Made by a program: the position numbers and the translations under genes | Shown here: one piece after another, positions 13,197-22,400 of the stretch | Layout of the letters: the number at the start of each line of letters is the position of its first letter | Numbering within the stretch: position 1 is the stretch's first letter | Notes under the pieces: model-generated | The model's database searches: none | Seen by the model: the letters and a program-made list of their open reading frames with translations, nothing else | Told to the model about the DNA's origin: nothing | Origin: a bacterium | Lineage (GTDB): Bacteria > Desulfobacterota > DSWW01 | Direction: 5' to 3' | NCBI GenBank assembly: GCA_028277985.1 | Contig: JANQFG010000181.1 | Span: 1 to 34,851, forward strand | DNA: 34,851 bases

Positions 13197-14915
13197 ATGA
13201 ACTCGGATCGAACACCTTTGGACGTGCTTCAGAATTCGGTTTGCTCCACCCTCTTCTGTCTCTGTGATCCGCCTGCACCCGATCCCAGGAACCCCGCTGA
13301 GGCGGAACCACTTCGAGAAGCACTGTCCGGACTCCTTCCCCGTCTGGATTTCTCTTCCACCTGCTACCTCGTCAGCCGGGAAAGGCCTGCCGAGGGCATG
13401 CGTTTCGAGAGTCTCCTGGCAGAGGTCTCAGCCTTTCTAGAACAGCACCGCTTTCTCCAGGTGAGTCTCCGGCCGGTCCATACCTTTTCGAACGAGGATG
13501 CCGAGGAATGGATCGCGGCATACCTTCGCTACCTCAGGGTCTGCAAGCCCTTTCAGGAGGAAGGATACCGGGAACAGATCATCGCCCGTCTGCGGATCTT
13601 TCCCGTCCTCTTTCTCAAGAACGCAGCGGCTGTCCGGGAAGCGGTTCCGTTCCTCTCCTTTCTTCAGGAGAGCTTCTTTCTGCCGTCCATTCTCGTGCCG
13701 TCTCACGCCATCGAAGAGGTTGCATCCCTGCGGCCGGGACAAGCTGCACCCCCGTGGGTGCGCATCTACGCTACGGACGCCTCCGCCTTTGACCCGCAGA
13801 GGACCGTCGAGATCCTTCACGCTCAAGAGGCCGTCGACAAGTTGCTGGAGACGGATGCCCAGGCATTTCCGCAAAGCGGCGATCTCTCAGGTACGGAATC
13901 CCTGCTCCTGGATGCCCGGGGTGAGGTTCGAGGATGTTCGGCCGATTGGCTCCTATCTACCATCGATCTCGTAGGCTTGAGCTATCGGGTCAATCCCCAG
14001 GGCGCAGCCGGCTGGCACGGGCTATGCGATCGCATGGCGACGCGGTTCGTAGGGAAGGGGATGTATGATCGCGCCATCCAGGTCTGGCGGGCGTCTGCGC
14101 TAGCCTATGCTTCCCGGGCCGTCCCGTCATCCCTCTTCCTGCAGGTTGCTCTTGCACAGTACGAAAAAGGGGACCTGGAAGAGGCCATGAAGGAGCTCAC
14201 GGAGGCCAGGAAGGCAGATCCTCACTCCGCTGACATACGCTACTACATGGGACAGTGCGAATTCGGCTGGAGGGACTACATCGAAGCAGCAGACCGCTTT
14301 CGAGAGGCGATCGAACTCGGCTTGGCGAATCCCCTTCGAAGGGAAGCGCACTACTACCGAGGACTGTCCCACTATCATCTCGAAGAATACGATGACGCTC
14401 TCGGACCACTTGCGGAAGCGGAGCAAGCCGGCATGAGCGGAAGTCCTCTTCCTTTCTATCAGGGCCTGTGTCTCCTGGGACAGGAGAAGCCGAATCAAGC
14501 CCTGGAATATCTGCAGGTGGCCCTGTCGCGAGGACCCTCACCGGATGACTTGTTCCACGTGCTTTTCTACATCGCACATACCCACAAGGAAATGGAGGAC
14601 TTCCCGAAAGCCCTCGAAGCCTGTGAGAAGGCGGGCGACATCGATCCGAAGAACTACGAGTTGTGGAATCTCAAAGGCTTCTGCCACTTCAAACAGAAGA
14701 ACCACGACGAAGCGATTGCGTGTTTCGAAAAGGCCATCGAAATCGATCCGAAATCCGGGATCGACTACGCCAACATCGGCTCCAACCTCCGCGACAAGGG
14801 AGACACTCACGGGGCGATCGAGATGTACCGGAAGGCTCTGTCCCTGGATCCAACCCTGGATTTCGCCCGGGACAACCTCGAAAGACTCGAGGGGGAACGA
14901 GAAGGAGAAGCTTGA
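13197..14915 (+). CDS. Large TPR-repeat protein
   Basis: A 572-residue protein with no signal peptide. The N-terminal 280 residues match nothing I recognise; they include helical, aromatic-rich stretches (about 75-170) and a WVRIYATDAS segment. From about 285 to the end there are at least seven tetratricopeptide repeats; the clearest read YDRAIQVWRASALAYASRA, GDLEEAMKELTEARKADPHS, NHDEAIACFEKAIEIDPKS and GDTHGAIEMYRKALSLDPTL. TPR arrays are protein-interaction scaffolds, so this is likely an adaptor. It follows the radical SAM gene by 57 bases and may share its transcript. The thpR start is 33 bases downstream. The repeats are certain, the partner unknown. Confidence 0.8.
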   Translation: MNSDRTPLDVLQNSVCSTLFCLCDPPAPDPRNPAEAEPLREALSGLLPRLDFSSTCYLVSRERPAEGMRFESLLAEVSAFLEQHRFLQVSLRPVHTFSNEDAEEWIAAYLRYLRVCKPFQEEGYREQIIARLRIFPVLFLKNAAAVREAVPFLSFLQESFFLPSILVPSHAIEEVASLRPGQAAPPWVRIYATDASAFDPQRTVEILHAQEAVDKLLETDAQAFPQSGDLSGTESLLLDARGEVRGCSADWLLSTIDLVGLSYRVNPQGAAGWHGLCDRMATRFVGKGMYDRAIQVWRASALAYASRAVPSSLFLQVALAQYEKGDLEEAMKELTEARKADPHSADIRYYMGQCEFGWRDYIEAADRFREAIELGLANPLRREAHYYRGLSHYHLEEYDDALGPLAEAEQAGMSGSPLPFYQGLCLLGQEKPNQALEYLQVALSRGPSPDDLFHVLFYIAHTHKEMEDFPKALEACEKAGDIDPKNYELWNLKGFCHFKQKNHDEAIACFEKAIEIDPKSGIDYANIGSNLRDKGDTHGAIEMYRKALSLDPTLDFARDNLERLEGEREGEA

Positions 14916-14948
14916 ACCCTCATTCTTCCATGAAGGCTTGAGAACTCC

Positions 14949-15557
14949 ATGAAGGACGACAGCCGACAGACCATCCGTTCTTTTGTAGCAGTCGAATTGT
15001 CCGACGAGGCGAAGGACGTCCTGGTTCGGCTGCAGAGTCGGCTCAAGGAGGTCATTCCCCCCAAGACCCTCCGTTGGACACCGCCCAAGAACATCCACCT
15101 GACCCTTCATTTCCTCGGGGATGTATCCCGCGATGTTCTCGAGCCGGCAACACTTGCGTTACAGGATGTAGCCACCCGAATCTCGCCGTTTTCTCTCCAG
15201 CTCTCGAACCTGGGTTGCTTCCCGAACACACGCCGACCTCGTATCGTCTGGGTCGGTCTCTCCGGCGACATGCAAATCCTGGTCCGCCTCCACAAGGAAC
15301 TCGGCATCCAGCTACAGAAGGGGATAGGTTTCCAGCCCGAGTCCCGACCTTTCAAGCCGCATCTGACCATCGGCCGCGTGAAGAAAGGAATCGCCTCACA
15401 CCAACTCCACACTCTCGGCCAACTCATCGACCAGCAGATTCCAATGATCGGCCACCTCGTTGACTTGCCCGTCGAGGAGGTTCATTTCATTCGCAGCGAC
15501 CTCAAACCGGACGGTCCGATCTACACCCGCCTCGCACATGGCATTCTCAAAGGGTAG
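14949..15557 (+). CDS. thpR: RNA 2',3'-cyclic phosphodiesterase (2H family)
   Basis: A 202-residue protein of the ThpR/LigT 2H phosphoesterase family. It has the two HxTx catalytic motifs at the expected spacing: HLTL at 50-53 in NIHLTLHFLGDV, and HLTI at 138-141 in FKPHLTIGRVKKG. N-terminal RSFVAVELSDEAKD is also typical. The enzyme opens 2',3'-cyclic phosphates on RNA ends to 2'-phosphates and was first seen as a tRNA-half ligase. It is full length for the family. It is the last plus-strand gene before a long non-coding gap; the nearest terminator-like structure is the hairpin at 15606-15637, which lacks a T-tract. Confidence 0.92.
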   Translation: MKDDSRQTIRSFVAVELSDEAKDVLVRLQSRLKEVIPPKTLRWTPPKNIHLTLHFLGDVSRDVLEPATLALQDVATRISPFSLQLSNLGCFPNTRRPRIVWVGLSGDMQILVRLHKELGIQLQKGIGFQPESRPFKPHLTIGRVKKGIASHQLHTLGQLIDQQIPMIGHLVDLPVEEVHFIRSDLKPDGPIYTRLAHGILKG

Positions 15558-15605
15558 TCTCCGATTCTCCAATTCCTTCCATATCCGAATCTTCATCCTG
15601 AATTC

Positions 15606-15637
15606 GAGAAGTTAAAGTAGAGTTAAAGTAACTTCTC
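15606..15637. repeat. Perfect inverted repeat (hairpin) 3' of thpR
   Basis: GAGAAGTTA at 15606-15614 pairs exactly with TAACTTCTC at 15629-15637 across a 14-base loop. The loop side contains a direct repeat of GTTAAAGTA. No T-run follows on either side, so it is not a standard terminator; it may stabilise the thpR message 3' end. Confidence 0.65.
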
Positions 15638-15680
15638 ACCTATATTGATCCTGTACATGATAGTTCACTTACAGGATACC

Positions 15681-15758
15681 GGAAAATATACGTTTTTTCC
15701 AGCCCATCCGTACGAAAGAGAAAGACACCCGTGTCGTCACAGCCCCTGGGCTTGTGTC
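15681..15758. repeat. Cluster of short inverted repeats
   Basis: GGAAAA at 15681-15686 pairs with TTTTCC at 15695-15700. GACAC at 15724-15728 can pair with GTGTC at 15731-15735 or, enclosing more, with GTGTC at 15754-15758. Within that, CAC-AGCCC (15738-15745) pairs with GGGCT-GTG (15748-15756) with one bulge. Taken together this could fold as RNA on either strand, but it fits no family I know. Confidence 0.45.
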
Positions 15759-16494
15759 CGATAATGGATATTATGTAAACTTTCAGATAGATGTCGCTCT
15801 GCCACACCCATACACAACCCTCCCCCAAAAACCCATCGAATCACGGCACGAAAAAGCGAAAGGATTGGATCGAAGAAAAGAGAACCAAAAACCGACCGCC
15901 CACCTCACCGGCAATGATTGGATGCAAATTTCCACACTTTCGAGAAGAGAACCGAAGAAGAACTCGTGAATCCAATTCCATCTCCATCACGAAAACACCG
16001 ACGAAAAAGAAGGCGCAGAGAACCATTGCACTAAGCCCGCGTCGGAATGGAGAATCGAAAGGATAAGCAAGCTGAAGCTAGAACCCGAACTCATGACTCT
16101 GCCCTATGACCTGAAGAACCACTTCCCCTCCCCCCTCAAAAAAACGCCTTGGACCTCACGAAGAACAGAGATGGGACGCTAGAATTGTTCGGGCACGAAC
16201 ACCCCTAGGACCCAATTCTGCCATGCATTTCCATGGAGATCCACAACGGAGTTCCGAGCGACCAAACACTCGCCTTGAACCAGGACGAAGCATCGCAGGA
16301 CCCACAGCTATCAAAGAACCCATGAGAGGGTCAGGACGAGAGCGGCAGAGGGAAGACGAACGACATTCACGTACCTGAGGGCCCTTCAGGAACCAGGGTG
16401 ATGACAAAGAGTGGATCAGAATTCTCACCGATGGTAGGGAGGAAGCAAGCAGGTCGAAGCGGATGACCGCAGGCACGGAGGAGGAAGATTCGCC

Positions 16495-16764
16495 CTATCC
16501 GGGCTCGCCTTGCTTGAACTTCTCGACGAGCTCGAGGATCGAGTTCATCCGATTCGGAGGGTTTCGATGCTCGCAGAGCCTGCCAAACTCTTGTTCAGAC
16601 AAATGTGATTGAAGGTAGGAGGTCACATCAAAGACCTCCCACCAGCAATTCAGAATCTTGAAACACGGGGCCGGCTCGGCCGGTGCCATGCAATAGCGGA
16701 ATGGCACCGTGCCGCCCAACCTTGGACAACGAATCTCTAATTCGCCGGGATCCTTCGATTTCAT
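16495..16764 (-). CDS. Small cysteine-containing protein, unknown function
   Basis: An 89-residue soluble protein with five cysteines: C13 in IRCPRLGG, C25 in FRYCM, C34, C40 in LNCWWEVFDV and C64 in RLCEHRNPP. The N-terminal half (CPRLG...YC...PC...CW) looks like a small metal- or Fe-S-binding module of a type I associate with anaerobic Desulfobacterota-like genomes, but I cannot name a family. The C-terminal half is helical. It begins 14 bases after the trpB2 stop and so is the second gene of that operon. No signal peptide is present. It is probably a real gene, given the regular frame, its placement and conserved-looking cysteines; the role is unknown. Confidence 0.65.
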   Translation of the reverse strand: MKSKDPGELEIRCPRLGGTVPFRYCMAPAEPAPCFKILNCWWEVFDVTSYLQSHLSEQEFGRLCEHRNPPNRMNSILELVEKFKQGEPG

Positions 16765-16778
16765 GGTACTCTTGATTC

Positions 16779-18146
16779 CTAACGGCTCTTCACCAGAGCA
16801 GGCTTCGGGAAGTCCTTGAAGACCTCTTCCGCCTTCTCCAGAATCTCGTCCGGCAGCTCATAGTCCTCGAGCTGTTTGGAAAGGTAACGCTCATAGGAGC
16901 CAAGGTCGATCAGGCCGTGACCGCTCCAGTTGACCAGGATCACCTTTTCCTTCCCTTCTTCCTTCGCCTTCTTTGCCTCATCCACTACACAGGCAAGGGC
17001 CTGGTTCGTCTCGGGAGCCGAGATGTACCCTTCCGTCTGTGCCCACATCATCCCCGCCTCGAAGCTCTCCATCTGATAGTATGAGCGAGGCTCCAGGATC
17101 CCTTCCGAGACGAGCTGGCTGACCTGCGGAGCCATTCCGTGGTACCGGAGTCCCCCCGCATGGATCGGCGGAGGCACAAAGGCATGGCCAAGGCTGTGCA
17201 TCGGGATGAGTGGCGTGAACTTGGCGATGTCCCCATGATCGTAAACAAAGGGGCCCTTTGTGAGCGTGGGACAGGCCTTCGGCTCGACAGGGTGAATCTT
17301 GATCTCCTTCCCATTAATCACATCATGGACGAACGGAAAGGCAAGCCCAGCGAAATTGCTTCCCCCACCGGCGCAACCGATGACCACGTCCGGATACTCC
17401 CCTATCTTCTCCATCTGCTTCTTCGCTTCGAGACCGATCACTGTCTGGTGCAGGAGAACGTGGTTCAGAACGCTGCCCAGAGAATACCTCGTATCCTCGG
17501 GGCCGACCGCCATCTCGATCGCCTCACTGATGGCAATGCCCAGGGATCCGGGTGAGTCCGGATCGTTCGCCAGAACCGTCCTGCCGGACTGGGTCTCTTC
17601 ACTCGGGCTCGCCACACACTTGGCGCCCCATGTCTCCATCATGGTCCGCCGATACGGCTTCTGCTGGAAGCTGATCTTCACCATGTACACCTTGAGCTCG
17701 AGATCGAACAACGAGCAAGCAAAGGCAAGCGCACTCCCCCACTGCCCTGCCCCTGTCTCGGTGCAAATCTTTTTGATTCCGTATGCCTTGTTGTAATAGG
17801 CCTGCGGCACAGCCGTGTTCGGCTTGTGGCTCCCCGGCGGGCTCACACCCTCGTTCTTGTAGTAGATCCGGGCCGGGGTCCCCAGGGCCTTCTCGAGGGC
17901 TTCAGCACGGACGAGCGGTGTGGGACGCCAGATGAGGTACTTCTCGATCACCTCGTCCGGGATATCGATCCACCGCTCCGCACTCGCCTCCTGCTCGATA
18001 AGGTTCATCGGGAAGACAGGAGCCAGGTCTCCGGGTTCAAGCGGTGAGCCATCCGGCCGGAGCGGAGGGTTCATCTTGATGTCCGCCATAATGTTGTACC
18101 ACTGTCTCGGAATATCCTGCTCGTCCAAAAAGATCTTCTTCGCCAT
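16779..18146 (-). CDS. trpB: Tryptophan synthase beta chain, type 2 (TrpB2)
   Basis: A 455-residue PLP enzyme of the TrpB2 subgroup, longer than TrpB1 (about 400) because of N-terminal and internal extensions. The Schiff-base lysine is K108 in GSHKPNTAVPQAYY. The catalytic Glu is E130 in CTETGAGQWGSA. The phosphate loop is GCAGGGSNFAG, and TLTKGPFVYDHGD is a TrpB2-type segment. It condenses indole with serine to give tryptophan. No trpA or other trp gene is near, as is usual for TrpB2, which can act alone or salvage free indole. The start at 18146 is preferred over the longer frame to 18209 because GGAGGG precedes it and the family N-terminus fits. A promoter lies about 75 bases upstream. Confidence 0.93.
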   Translation of the reverse strand: MAKKIFLDEQDIPRQWYNIMADIKMNPPLRPDGSPLEPGDLAPVFPMNLIEQEASAERWIDIPDEVIEKYLIWRPTPLVRAEALEKALGTPARIYYKNEGVSPPGSHKPNTAVPQAYYNKAYGIKKICTETGAGQWGSALAFACSLFDLELKVYMVKISFQQKPYRRTMMETWGAKCVASPSEETQSGRTVLANDPDSPGSLGIAISEAIEMAVGPEDTRYSLGSVLNHVLLHQTVIGLEAKKQMEKIGEYPDVVIGCAGGGSNFAGLAFPFVHDVINGKEIKIHPVEPKACPTLTKGPFVYDHGDIAKFTPLIPMHSLGHAFVPPPIHAGGLRYHGMAPQVSQLVSEGILEPRSYYQMESFEAGMMWAQTEGYISAPETNQALACVVDEAKKAKEEGKEKVILVNWSGHGLIDLGSYERYLSKQLEDYELPDEILEKAEEVFKDFPKPALVKSR

Positions 18147-18219
18147 CGTCTTTCCCTCCGCAGTCAGGCGTTTCTCTCTCAGCTTCGTACGTCCAACCGG
18201 CCAGAACAATAATTTACGA

Positions 18220-18248
18220 AAATTAGCAAACCCAAATCCCTAAGTCAA
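18220..18248 (-). promoter_or_regulatory. trpB2 promoter
   Basis: On the minus strand TTGACT (18248-18243), 17 bases and TAATTT (18225-18220) form a strong promoter. A partial palindrome, AATTT-TCGT-AAATT, starts at the -10 and extends downstream of it, and could be an operator. The leader of about 67 bases shows no tryptophan-rich leader peptide or recognisable T-box. Upstream toward the cyclase gene a weak plus-strand TAAAAG near 18341 is the only other promoter-like box. Confidence 0.6.
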
Positions 18249-18384
18249 CAATCCCTTTTCCCGGCCGCGGCTCGGGACGAGAACATCCTCGCGCCCTTCC
18301 CTGCCCCATCGTTTCTTTATTTACGCCCACCAACCTGATAAAAGATCAAGGGGAAAGACACGACACCGAAAGGAGCGCATGGTT

Positions 18385-19167
18385 ATGAAGAGAAGACGTT
18401 TCGTTGATTTGAGCATTGCGATCGAGCCGGATCTTCCTTCTGATCCGGAGATGATGATCCCCCAGATCCAGTACATGAATCACGATGAAGGGGCCGACAT
18501 GATGACCATGTTCTTCCCGGGGCTCAACAAGGAGGACCTGCCCGGGGGCAAGGGATGGACCGTCGAAATGCTTCAGCTGTCCTCCCATTCGGGAACGCAT
18601 CTGGACGCCCCGTGGCACTATCACCCCACCATGGACAAGGGCAAACGATCCCTGACCATCGATGAGATCCCCCTGGATTGGTGCATGGGCAACGGGGTTG
18701 TCCTCGACCTCCGACACCTGCCGGATGGCTACAAGGTTCTGCCTCAAGACATCGAAGCGGCCCTGCAGAAGATCGACTATCAACTGCAACCCCGAGACAT
18801 CGTCCTGGTCATGACCGGTGCCGATAAGCACTGGGGAACGGCCGACTACTTGTCCAAAGGGTGCGGCATGGGGCGCGAGGCCACCCTCTGGATCCTGGAC
18901 AAGGGCATCAAAGTGGTTGGAATCGACGCCTGGGGCTGGGACAGACCCTTTTCTCACATCCAAGAGGAGTACCAGAAGACCGGGGATGCTTCCATCATCT
19001 GGGAAGGCCACTTCGCCGGCATCGAAAAGTGTTACTGCCACATCGAGAAACTCAAGGGCTTGGACCAACTCCCGCCATATGGGTTCACCTTCTTCTGCTT
19101 TCCGGTCAAGATCAAGGGGGCCAGCGGGGGATGGATCCGGGCAGTCGCAATCATCGATGAGGAGTAG
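18385..19167 (+). CDS. Cyclase-family metal-dependent hydrolase (kynurenine formamidase-like)
   Basis: A 260-residue protein of the cyclase family (PF04199 type). The metal-binding signature HSGTHLDAPWH is at 68-78, and DIVLVMTGADKHWG, GCGMGREATLWIL and VVGIDAWGWD are the other typical blocks. Members hydrolyse N-formylkynurenine, isatin or similar amides, or cyclise small substrates, using Zn or Mn. It is longer than KynB (about 210), so the name kynurenine formamidase should not be taken as proven. Two ATGs compete: 18379 leaves only three bases after AGGAG, whereas 18385 leaves nine, so the latter is chosen. The gene diverges from trpB2, which hints at indole or tryptophan chemistry without proving it. 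Confidence 0.82.
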   Translation: MKRRRFVDLSIAIEPDLPSDPEMMIPQIQYMNHDEGADMMTMFFPGLNKEDLPGGKGWTVEMLQLSSHSGTHLDAPWHYHPTMDKGKRSLTIDEIPLDWCMGNGVVLDLRHLPDGYKVLPQDIEAALQKIDYQLQPRDIVLVMTGADKHWGTADYLSKGCGMGREATLWILDKGIKVVGIDAWGWDRPFSHIQEEYQKTGDASIIWEGHFAGIEKCYCHIEKLKGLDQLPPYGFTFFCFPVKIKGASGGWIRAVAIIDEE

Positions 19168-19407
19168 ATCCTTCCCGAGAGCCGCAAGAATCATACTTTG
19201 GTATACCTATCAATCGTGCGAACACGAGGAATCCACCCGCTTGTAGAATGGGACCCCCTCCTATCGTCACGTAAAGCCCTCACATGGCCGTCCCCCGAGC
19301 CAATAGACACTCACGGCCCTTCGCCGGACCTCCCCTTCCCTCTTAGGCCATTCCAGCACCCTCCCGCAAAGCCGCGGTGCAGGTCCGCCGGCTGCCCTTG
19401 CCCAAAA

Positions 19408-19437
19408 AAAAAGAGGGGCCGAATGGCCCCTCTTTTT
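19408..19437. terminator. Bidirectional intrinsic terminator
   Basis: A perfect 13-bp stem, AAAAAGAGGGGCC / GGCCCCTCTTTTT, closes a GAAT loop, with A-tract on the left and T-tract on the right. It can stop transcription both from the cyclase gene (plus) and from the large exported-protein operon (minus), which converge here. Confidence 0.92.
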
Positions 19438-19443
19438 CTTCTA

Positions 19444-19458
19444 ACTGACTGACTGACT
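19444..19458. repeat. ACTG tandem tetranucleotide repeat at a stop codon
   Basis: ACTG is repeated three times plus ACT between the terminator and the last codon of the large exported-protein gene. The repeat edge supplies that gene's TAG stop, so a slip of one unit would alter only sequence beyond the stop. Confidence 0.6.
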
Positions 19459-22400
19459 AGGGTGCAGGATTCACCGTCACCTCAACTGAATCCTCGAAGA
19501 TACGGTCGTTCAGCACGCCGTCCGCCGTACGGTCAAACGTCACGTAGAAGGTGTGCGTTCCAACCTGGCCGGAATCGCTGATCGCATATCCTGTCCACGG
19601 ATCCGCGATGCCAAGGCCGGCCCAAAGGCTGATATCGCCCGTGTACACAGGTGCCTGCGTCGCACTCCATGTTCCGACCCCATCCAGGTACAGCGTACCA
19701 CCGCTTGCGGGCTGCGCCCAGATGTAGACCTCGACCGCCGTTGTGGACGTTCCAGCGTTCGGCACGAACAGGGCCGTCGGATGAAGGTCGCCCACGGTAA
19801 GGGTTGTGGGTGCAATCGAAATGACCGGATGCGGTCCGTAGATCAGCGTCCTGGCGTAGTCTACGTAGAAGTACGGCAGGTTCGTGATCATGTTGTCCCT
19901 GATGAGATCGAACCCGAAGTGCAGGCTGTACTGCCCTTCTGCAGGAAGCGTCGGACCAACGGCAAGGGCTTCCAGCGCAATCAGTTCCAGGATGGCCGCT
20001 GCGTCGGCACTCTGGATATCCGTCTCGGCTGCAGCGTCGGTCCATGTGGTCGTGGCCACATCATAGAACTGACGGAAGCCGGCACCTTCGATCCAGACGA
20101 ACCTATCAGCAGGCAGAAGCAGTGCGTCGAGCGCTGTGATCAGCTGCCTCCAGTAGGACTCAGGGAATCCCGGGACGACGTAGAGCACGTCTGCGCGGTC
20201 GGCATGAATCGCGGAGGTTGTTCCGTCAGCATTCCAGCCGAGGCCGTCCACATTCGGGTAGCCAACCTGGCTGTCACCGCTGACCGAAACATCCACGTTG
20301 CCGGCGTTGCTCACGATGGTCATCGTCGTCGCTCTGGGTCCAAGCCCCGTGGCGAGAAGCGTAACCGATACCACTTCGCTTGCCCCTGGTGCGATGGTGC
20401 GCGGAAGCGCGCCTGGCGGTGTGGCGATGAACTGTCCTGCATGGTAGCCACTGAAGCTGATATCGGTCACGATCAGGTTCGCTGTCGTCCCAGTATTCTC
20501 GATCGTCACGCTTCCGATACCCGGGAAGGTCGTCGAGGCGATGAACACCGCAACGTCACCCATGTCAATGGTGGTTGGGGTAACCGAAATCGCTGCTGCG
20601 GCTCCAACAACACCGGTAGCCAGCAGATCGACAACGGTCGCTGTAGGTGACTCGGAGGTGTAGATGCTCAGAGTCGCCTCGAGGGCGCCCTCGGCGGTCG
20701 GCGTTACGCTGACCTCGTAGAAGCAGCCCACACCTGCGCCAAGACTGATTCCTGAGCAGGTATCACTGTCGATGTTGAACTGTGCCGCGTCGTCTCCACC
20801 CAGGAGGCCCGCAAAGATGTTTGCGGATTCGGTACCGGTGTTGAGCACGGAAACCGACACGGTGGATGAGGTCGTAGCGAGGTCCACATCACCAAAGTCG
20901 ATTTCATCCGGAGCGATTTCGATGTCGGCATCGATTCCTCTGCCGTCCATCGTGACCGTCTCGGAACCGACCGTGAAGATGCCCAGGGTACCAACCACAT
21001 CGACACTCGCAGAGAACAGACTCGTAGCATCGCTCGGGCTGAAGCTGACCGCAACGATCCTCTGATCCCGTCCACCTGCATCACCGGCAGGGAAGAGGAT
21101 GAAGGACGAAGCAGAAGCGATCGAGAACTCCGCCGCCGCCGGGGTGGAGATCGTGATGCTCACGAAATCATCGAGCGCATTTGCTACCACGAACCCGGAA
21201 CTGGCCGAACTCCCCACGGAAGTGTCAGGGAAGGAGATGGAGAGGGGTGCGACCGCGATACCCGTCGAAGTCGAGATCCCCACGCCCCTCAGATCAACCG
21301 TTTCCGTATACGTGATGCTGTCGAGCACGGATGTGAATGTCAGGGTTGCCTGCACGAAGCCCTCGGCGACCGGACTGAAGGTCACGTTGAAGGCCTGGGC
21401 GGACAGTGTGTCGATGGGAGCGGAGGCCATGTCCAGGCTGAAGTTCGATGCGCCGGACCCCGTGATCTCCGCACTCACCAGGATCGATGTCGTGGAGAGG
21501 ATGTTCGTTACCGTCACGTCGACATCGTCGGATGTTCCGATGATGGTCGGCGGGAACTGATGCTCGGTCGTATCAACTGTGTAGATCACGTCGATGCCCG
21601 TGCCGATCAGCAGGATAGCTCTGTCCGGCCGAGGCACACCGTTGACCGTGGGCGTGACAATCGCCTCAAAGCTTCTCAACGCATTCGGTGCGAAGGTCGC
21701 CCAGACCGTACGGGTCCCACCTTCCGGAATCGTGAATTCCGTCTCACTCAGCGTGAAGAAGCCCGCATCGCTGCCGGTCAGCGCAAGGGTCACGGGCACG
21801 ATGCCACCATTTGCCAGCGGGTTGGTCAGGGTGAATTGCATCGGCATGCTTTCCGTATTCACCAGGACGCCCCCGAATGCCACAGTCGTCGGATTCGGCG
21901 TGACATCGGTGCCGGACCCTTCCTGCGTATCACCCGTGAGTCCGTTGACGATAGTCGTCAACGCAGTCGTGACCACCAGGTCCACCAGCGAATAGTCGCC
22001 CGGCGCGGGTGGCGTGAACGTAACGAGCACATCGAGGCACTCACCCGGAGCCAATACGGCAGGCAGAGACAGAGCACCGAGGGAGAAAGCAGCCGCCTGG
22101 GCTCCCACAAGGTCGACCGACAGGATGTTCGCTTCGTCCTGCCCCTGGTTCACGATCGTAATTGTACGCGTGATCGATCCACCCACGGTCGCACTGCCTA
22201 CGTCAAACGGGTCGGCAATCGCTGCACCGGTAAGATCGATCAGGGCCGGCGCCGGTCCCGGGGCTGCTACGCCACCGGTAACACCCATGTCTTCGCCAAG
22301 GGCTGCACCCACGCAAGGTGAGGAGGGATCCAGCAGATAGTCTCCGGCGGTCAGCAGCTCCGGGTCAAGATCGAAGTTGCCTGCGCCGAACCAAGCGCTC

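Larger units (their letters stand above)
15558..16494. other. 937-bp non-coding region between convergent genes
   Basis: No convincing coding frame is present on either strand. The left part (15600-15780) is rich in inverted repeats. The right part is markedly asymmetric: by my count only 32 of the 240 bases at 15841-16080 are T on the plus strand, with A dominating. Short open frames here are Lys/Arg/Thr-rich or hydrophobic shadows with no ribosome-binding site. It could hold an untranslated RNA, a decayed gene or a structured 3' region. I recognise no tRNA, SRP RNA, RNase P, tmRNA or riboswitch signature. Confidence 0.5.

Noticed and set aside
15600..15780. Riboswitch or known structured RNA in the inverted-repeat cluster
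   Set aside because: No conserved core of the c-di-GMP, SAM, cobalamin, TPP, 6S, SRP or RNase P families could be matched, and there is no downstream gene to control.
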